A program made the position numbers and the translations under genes. DNA of 55,915 bases from an uncultured Prevotellaceae bacterium (GTDB lineage Bacteria; Bacteroidota; Bacteroidia; Bacteroidales; UBA3663). The notes under the pieces were generated by a model. The model worked only from the letters and a program-made list of their open reading frames with translations, was not told the DNA's origin and searched no databases. Location: contig ONNR01000024.1 of NCBI GenBank assembly GCA_900319235.1, positions 1 through 55,915 on the forward strand, given 5' to 3'. Every line of letters begins with the position of its first letter. The first letter of the stretch is position 1. Of this stretch, positions 52,751-55,915 are shown in pieces.

Positions 52751-53740
52751 ATGGATAAGACACAAGTATATAACAGCGTCAGAAATTGTATTTCCGAGGA
52801 GTTGAACGATTTCGAACATATGTTTGAAGGCGTTTTGCGCACGCGGGTGCCTTTGGCCGATTCTGTTATTCACTATTTTCTGGAGCGTAGCGGCAAGCAG
52901 TTGCGCCCCATTATGACACTTCTTGCTGCCAAGATGCTGGGCAATGTCAACGAAGCTACTACCTATGGTGCTGTCGCTTTGGAGTTGCTCCATAATGCCA
53001 CATTGATGCACGACGATGTTATCGATCAGAGTTCTACACGTCGTGGTAGTGATACCATCAATAAGATCTGGGACAACAAGGTCGCTGTGCTTATGGGCGA
53101 CTTCTTCTTGTCGAAATGCCTTTATTGTAGCAATGCCACCGGGTCGTTGCAGATTTCTCGCGTCTTGTCCGACATGGTGACGATGCTCGTCGAAGGCGAG
53201 TTGGAACAGATTTCCAACGTGCGTACCCATCTCTTGAGCGAAGATGCCTATTTCTCGGTGATTCGTGGCAAGACGGCATCGCTCTTTGCAGCATGCATGA
53301 AGATTGGCGCTCTTAGTGTCGAAGCCTCTGAAGCCGACAAGGAGCGATTGGCAAAGGTGGGGGAACTGATGGGCATAGTCTTCCAGATTCGTGACGATAT
53401 CTTCGACTATTATCCTTCGACCAAGGAAGTGGGCAAGCCTACGGGCCATGACATCATGGAGGGTAAGATCACTTTGCCGCTGCTCTATGCCTTGCAGCAT
53501 GCACCTGCCGACGAAGCTGCTCGCATGAAGGCCATCATCGAGCAGCCCCAGGAATTGACAGGTAGTCAGGTGGCACTGTTGGTGGAGTTTGCCAAAAGTA
53601 TCGGAGGCATAGAATATGCACAGGCAAAGATGAAGAATATCTCCTACGAGGCCAAGAAACTGCTCTCCACCTTCCCCGAGAGTGATGCTCGTGAAGCTGT
53701 GATGTGTCTGATAGACTATTTCTCGGATAGAAATTATTGA
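52751..53740 (+). CDS. Polyprenyl diphosphate synthase
   Basis: A 329-residue trans-prenyltransferase. The first aspartate-rich motif is DDVID at residues 88-92 (LMHDDVIDQSSTRRG) and the second is DDIFD at 215-219 (QIRDDIFDYYP), with GKQLRP near residue 45 binding diphosphate. The enzyme condenses isopentenyl diphosphate into long all-trans chains, most likely the side chain of menaquinone (solanesyl/octaprenyl type); chain length cannot be read with certainty. The start at 52751 follows from the promoter position. It is single and followed by the tRNA operon. Confidence 0.93.
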   Translation: MDKTQVYNSVRNCISEELNDFEHMFEGVLRTRVPLADSVIHYFLERSGKQLRPIMTLLAAKMLGNVNEATTYGAVALELLHNATLMHDDVIDQSSTRRGSDTINKIWDNKVAVLMGDFFLSKCLYCSNATGSLQISRVLSDMVTMLVEGELEQISNVRTHLLSEDAYFSVIRGKTASLFAACMKIGALSVEASEADKERLAKVGELMGIVFQIRDDIFDYYPSTKEVGKPTGHDIMEGKITLPLLYALQHAPADEAARMKAIIEQPQELTGSQVALLVEFAKSIGGIEYAQAKMKNISYEAKKLLSTFPESDAREAVMCLIDYFSDRNY

Positions 53741-53828
53741 TTTTGCCGCACAGACAAAGCAAAACTGGATTGTAAGAACCCCATTTGAGGCCAAAATAAA
53801 ACATTTTTCAAAAAAACTTGCCAAAAAA

Positions 53829-53860
53829 TTTGGAGGATTGAAATAAATGCGCTATCTTTG
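53829..53860 (+). promoter_or_regulatory. Promoter of the 17-tRNA operon
   Basis: TTTG (53829-53832), 20-nt spacing, TATCTTTG (53853-53860), 19 nt upstream of tRNA-Pro. Confidence 0.82.
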
Positions 53861-53878
53861 CACCCGCAAAACAAGAAA

Positions 53879-53953
53879 CGGGGTGTAGCGCAGTCCGGTT
53901 AGCGCACCTGCTTTGGGAGCAGGGGGTCCCAGGTTCGAATCCTGGTACCCCGA
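53879..53953 (+). tRNA. tRNA-Pro (TGG)
   Basis: Same 75-nt sequence as 206-280: acceptor CGGGGTG/TACCCCG, anticodon TGG. First tRNA of the right-hand operon. Confidence 0.97.
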
Positions 53954-53973
53954 CTACACACCACAAAATGTTC

Positions 53974-53985
53974 GTTCTTTGAAAG
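53974..53985 (+). promoter_or_regulatory. boxA-like element in the tRNA operon
   Basis: GTTCTTTGAAAG resembles rRNA boxA antitermination sequences. Related words occur at 54384 and 55705. Confidence 0.35.
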
Positions 53986-53994
53986 ATCTACGAT

Positions 53995-54068
53995 GGCTCC
54001 TTAGCTCAACTGAATAGAGCATCTGACTACGGATCAGAAGGTTACAGGTTTGAATCCTGTAGGAGTCA
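53995..54068 (+). tRNA. tRNA-Arg (ACG)
   Basis: Same 74-nt sequence as 307-380, anticodon ACG. The spacer to tRNA-Pro is 41 nt here and 26 nt in the left cluster, and differs in sequence. Confidence 0.97.
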
Positions 54069-54112
54069 CAATCTGAGTTTCCTCGTCGGTGGCTGAGGGG
54101 TTTTTTAATACT

Positions 54113-54186
54113 GCTTCAATAGCTCAGTTGGTTAGAGCACCTGACTGTTAATCAGGGGGTCGTTGGTTCAAGCCCATCTTGAAGCG
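54113..54186 (+). tRNA. tRNA-Asn (GTT)
   Basis: Acceptor GCTTCAA pairs with TTGAAGC, anticodon stem CCTGA/TCAGG with loop CTGTTAA. The T-stem GTTGG/CCATC has a T-T mismatch at 50:64, unusual for a housekeeping tRNA. Confidence 0.93.
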
Positions 54187-54191
54187 CATCT

Positions 54192-54265
54192 GCCTCTTTA
54201 GCTCAGTTGGCCAGAGCACGTGATTTGTAATCTCGGGGTCGTTGGTTCGAATCCGACAAGAGGCT
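54192..54265 (+). tRNA. tRNA-Thr (TGT)
   Basis: Acceptor GCCTCTT pairs with AAGAGGC, loop TTTGTAA gives TGT. The anticodon stem CGTGA/TCTCG has a T-T mismatch in the middle (29:41). Confidence 0.93.
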
Positions 54266-54276
54266 CAGATTTTTTA

Positions 54277-54358
54277 GGGCGTATTCCAGAGTGGCCAAAT
54301 GGGGCAGACTGTAAATCTGCTGTCGACGACTTCGGTGGTTCGAATCCATCTGCGCCCA
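54277..54358 (+). tRNA. tRNA-Tyr (GTA)
   Basis: Long-variable-arm tRNA. Acceptor GGGCGTA pairs with TGCGCCC (one T-G), anticodon loop CTGTAAA. Its charging level should be sensed by the leader peptide at 16120. Confidence 0.96.
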
Positions 54359-54383
54359 CCACAAGCGAGTCTGACTCGCAAAT

Positions 54384-54405
54384 GATCTTTGACATATTGA
54401 AGGAT
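54384..54405 (+). promoter_or_regulatory. boxA-like element in the tRNA operon
   Basis: GATCTTTGACATATTGAAG lies in the longest spacer of the cluster (54359-54452). It resembles the element before 16S at 55705 (GATCTTTGAAAGTTTGAA). Confidence 0.4.
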
Positions 54406-54452
54406 AAACGATATAAGAAACATCTTCGGAAGCGGAAACGCTTCCCGTCTAT

Positions 54453-54525
54453 GACTTCGTAGCTCAGTTGGTAGAGCAACTGACTCTTAATCAGTGGGTC
54501 CAGGGTTCGAGCCCCTGCGAGGTCA
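54453..54525 (+). tRNA. tRNA-Lys (CTT)
   Basis: Acceptor GACTTCG pairs with CGAGGTC (one T-G), anticodon loop CTCTTAA gives CTT. An A follows as discriminator. Confidence 0.96.
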
Positions 54526-54532
54526 CCATGAT

Positions 54533-54606
54533 GGCGAGATAGCTCAGCTGGTTAGAGCGTCGGATTCATAATCCGAAGGTCCAGGGTTCAAGTCCCTGTC
54601 TCGCTA
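54533..54606 (+). tRNA. tRNA-Met (CAT), elongator or Ile2
   Basis: Acceptor GGCGAGA pairs with TCTCGCT (one G-T), loop TTCATAA gives CAT. It is not the initiator, which is at 54869. Elongator Met is most likely; an Ile2 tRNA with lysidine cannot be excluded by eye. Confidence 0.93.
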
Positions 54607-54631
54607 CGGTTCATTTTACAGGGATTATACT

Positions 54632-54717
<86 letters not shown>

Positions 54718-54763
54718 TTTTCTTCCCGCTGTTGCGGGACGGTCTTCGGATCGCATAGTTCCT

Positions 54764-54837
54764 GGTGCGTTAGTTCAGTTGGTTAGAATATCGCCCTGTC
54801 ACGGCGGAGGTCACGGGTTCGAGTCCCGTACGCACCG
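54764..54837 (+). tRNA. tRNA-Asp (GTC)
   Basis: Acceptor GGTGCGT pairs with ACGCACC, anticodon loop CTGTCAC gives GTC, discriminator G as required for Asp. Its GTC anticodon is a queuosine target of the QueH domain at 47702. Confidence 0.96.
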
Positions 54838-54868
54838 CAAGCGTTAGCTTGTCTAATGGCTTTTATAT

Positions 54869-54940
54869 CGCGGAGTGGAGCAGTGGTAGCTCGCCAGGCT
54901 CATAACCTGGAGGTCAGTGGTTCGATCCCGCTCTCCGCAA
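54869..54940 (+). tRNA. Initiator tRNA-fMet (CAT)
   Basis: First pair C1-A72 is mismatched (CGCGGAG with CTCCGCA), the hallmark of the bacterial initiator. Anticodon CAT in CTCATAA. Confidence 0.94.
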
Positions 54941-54957
54941 CTAATTCAATGTCCTTT

Positions 54958-55030
<73 letters not shown>

Positions 55031-55035
55031 CATCA

Positions 55036-55117
55036 GCCCAAATGGCGGAATCGGTAGACGCGTTGGTCTCAAACACCAATGGAGAAATCCGTCCCGGTTC
55101 GACCCCGGGTTTGGGTA
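55036..55117 (+). tRNA. tRNA-Leu (CAA)
   Basis: Acceptor GCCCAAA pairs with TTTGGGT (one G-T), anticodon stem TTGGT/ACCAA with loop CTCAAAC, long variable arm. Confidence 0.95.
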
Positions 55118-55147
55118 CATCAAGATGACTCTTCTGAGTCTGACTTT

Positions 55148-55231
55148 GCGGAGGTGGTGAAATTGGTAGACACGCTACTTTGAGGGGGTAGTGGCCGTTA
55201 GGCTGTGTGAGTTCGAGTCTCATCCTCCGTA
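55148..55231 (+). tRNA. tRNA-Leu (GAG)
   Basis: Acceptor GCGGAGG pairs with CCTCCGT (one G-T), anticodon stem CTACT/GGTAG with loop TTGAGGG, long variable arm. Confidence 0.94.
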
Positions 55232-55235
55232 CTTC

Positions 55236-55308
55236 GATCCGCTAGCTCAGTCGGTAGAGCACAACACTTTTAATGTTGGGGTCTTGGGTTCGAACCCCAA
55301 GCGGATCA
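55236..55308 (+). tRNA. tRNA-Lys (TTT)
   Basis: Acceptor GATCCGC pairs with GCGGATC, anticodon loop CTTTTAA gives TTT. A 3' fragment of this gene is repeated at 55344. Confidence 0.96.
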
Positions 55309-55343
55309 CGTTATTTCGTGGCCGATTGGGTCATTCGAAGAAT

Positions 55344-55359
55344 AACCCCAAGCGGATGA
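55344..55359 (+). pseudogene. tRNA-Lys 3' fragment
   Basis: AACCCCAAGCGGATGA repeats the 3' end of tRNA-Lys(TTT) (AACCCCAAGCGGATCA at 55293-55308) with one change, 51 nt further on, without a matching 5' half. Probably a remnant of a duplication. Confidence 0.55.
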
Positions 55360-55403
55360 CTTCGAATCCATTTTGCCTCCAGAAAATCGCGAGATTGACA
55401 TTT

Positions 55404-55476
55404 GGTGCCATAGCTCAGATGGTAGAGCAAAGGACTGAAAATCCTTGTGTCCCCGGTTCGATTCCTGGTGGCACCA
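55404..55476 (+). tRNA. tRNA-Phe (GAA)
   Basis: Acceptor GGTGCCA pairs with TGGCACC, anticodon loop CTGAAAA gives GAA. The T-stem CCCGG/CCTGG has a C-T mismatch at 51:63. This tRNA is presumably sensed by the leader peptide at 16120. Confidence 0.94.
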
Positions 55477-55486
55477 CAATTTTTTT

Positions 55487-55558
55487 GGTCAGTTGGATGA
55501 GTGGTTTAGTCACTGGTCTGCAAAACCAGCTACAGCGGTTCGAGTCCGCTACTGACCT
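55487..55558 (+). tRNA. tRNA-Cys (GCA)
   Basis: Acceptor GGTCAGT pairs with ACTGACC, anticodon stem CTGGT/ACCAG with loop CTGCAAA, discriminator T as usual for Cys. Confidence 0.96.
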
Positions 55559-55570
55559 CTTAAAAAATTC

Positions 55571-55645
55571 GGGCGCTTAGCTCAGCTGGTTCAGAGCGTC
55601 TGCCTTACAAGCAGAGGGTCGGGGGTTCGAATCCCTCAGCGCCCA
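55571..55645 (+). tRNA. tRNA-Val (TAC)
   Basis: Identical to 476-550: acceptor GGGCGCT/AGCGCCC, anticodon TAC. Last tRNA of the operon, followed by a terminator. Confidence 0.97.
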
Positions 55646-55647
55646 CA

Positions 55648-55673
55648 AGTCGTTGCTCAGCAACGGCTTTTTA
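55648..55673 (+). terminator. Terminator of the tRNA operon
   Basis: GTCGTTGC (55650-55657) pairs with GCAACGGC (55661-55668), loop TCA, followed by TTTTT. It separates the tRNA operon from the next rRNA operon. Confidence 0.85.
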
Positions 55674-55831
55674 TTTCGCTTATCCTTCAATAATCGAAGT
55701 AAACGATCTTTGAAAGTTTGAAATTGACAAATAGATTAGCAAGCACATACTTAGGGTAGAGCAAGTGCAAGACAAAAGCTTTACCGTCAATAACTTTATT
55801 GATTGCCAGCATCAAACAAACGATAAAAAAA
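55674..55831 (+). promoter_or_regulatory. Leader and probable promoter of the right rRNA operon
   Basis: About 160 nt without a gene. It holds the boxA-like word GATCTTTGAAAGTTTGAA (55705-55722), then TTGACA (55724) and TACTTAGG (55748) at promoter-like spacing, and a near -7 match TAACTTTA (55791). I cannot decide which is the true promoter. Confidence 0.5.
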
Positions 55832-55915
55832 GTACAACGAAGAGTTTGATCCTGGCTCAGGATGAACGCTAGCGACAGGCCTAACACATGCAAGTCGAGC
55901 GGCAGCACCTCGGGT
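55832..55915 (+). rRNA. 16S rRNA, 5' end (partial)
   Basis: AGAGTTTGATCCTGGCTCAG (55841-55860), the universal 16S start, followed by GATGAACGCTAGCGACAGG and AACACATGCAAGTCGAG, of Bacteroidales type. The gene continues past the right edge. Confidence 0.97.

Overview
This window comes from a member of the order Bacteroidales. It has many promoters of the Bacteroidetes type (TAnnTTTG at -7, often with TTTG about 20 nt upstream), SusC/SusD outer-membrane genes, acid-rich lipoprotein N-termini, and 23S, 5S and 16S ends of Bacteroidales type. The first bases of the 16S gene at the right edge and gene content such as Peptidase_Mx1/DUF4302 fit a Prevotellaceae or Muribaculaceae-like gut or rumen organism, but I cannot name a genus.

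The window spans the stretch between two rRNA operons. Left edge (1-853): the 3' end of 23S, a 9-nt-period repeat, six tRNAs placed between 23S and 5S, then 5S. Right edge (53829-55915): a tRNA operon of 17 tRNAs with its own promoter and terminator, then the leader and start of the next 16S gene. Identical tRNA-Pro(TGG), tRNA-Arg(ACG) and tRNA-Val(TAC) genes occur in both clusters.

Between them lie mostly core metabolic genes. 1045-9976: a FucP-type sugar transporter, an SGNH esterase, a coiled-coil lipoprotein, rpiB and tkt (non-oxidative pentose phosphate pathway), an LptF/LptG permease and typA. 9977-10783: a 42-nt tandem repeat array with a palindrome in every unit. 10784-15877: dnaE and class II aldolase. 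16067-20327: a complete Phe/Tyr operon (pheA, aminotransferase, DAHP synthase-chorismate mutase, tyrA) preceded by a Phe/Tyr-rich leader peptide and a transcription attenuator. 20453-32112: a SusC/SusD locus with a zinc-peptidase lipoprotein, a DUF4302 lipoprotein and two secreted proteins sharing a short C-terminal motif. 32115-35619: orphan MlaF-like ATPase, ffh and a PagL-like lipid A deacylase. 35737-47009: one-carbon genes (folD, 5-formyl-THF cyclo-ligase, metF, metH) interleaved with a hisS-M3 peptidase-Ca2+ antiporter operon and tadA. 47075-49112: a 56-residue peptide, a 31-residue membrane peptide followed by a terminator, and an unusual single-chain fusion of QueH and biotin-protein ligase. 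49142-52587: a thiamine uptake operon (TPP riboswitch, TonB receptor, PnuT). 52679-53740: a polyprenyl diphosphate synthase.

The most notable points are the Phe/Tyr attenuator, the QueH-BirA fusion behind a peptide-plus-terminator leader, the 42-nt palindromic array, and a set of degenerate 8-nt and 9-nt period repeats that appear confined to non-coding segments, most of them within inferred transcripts.
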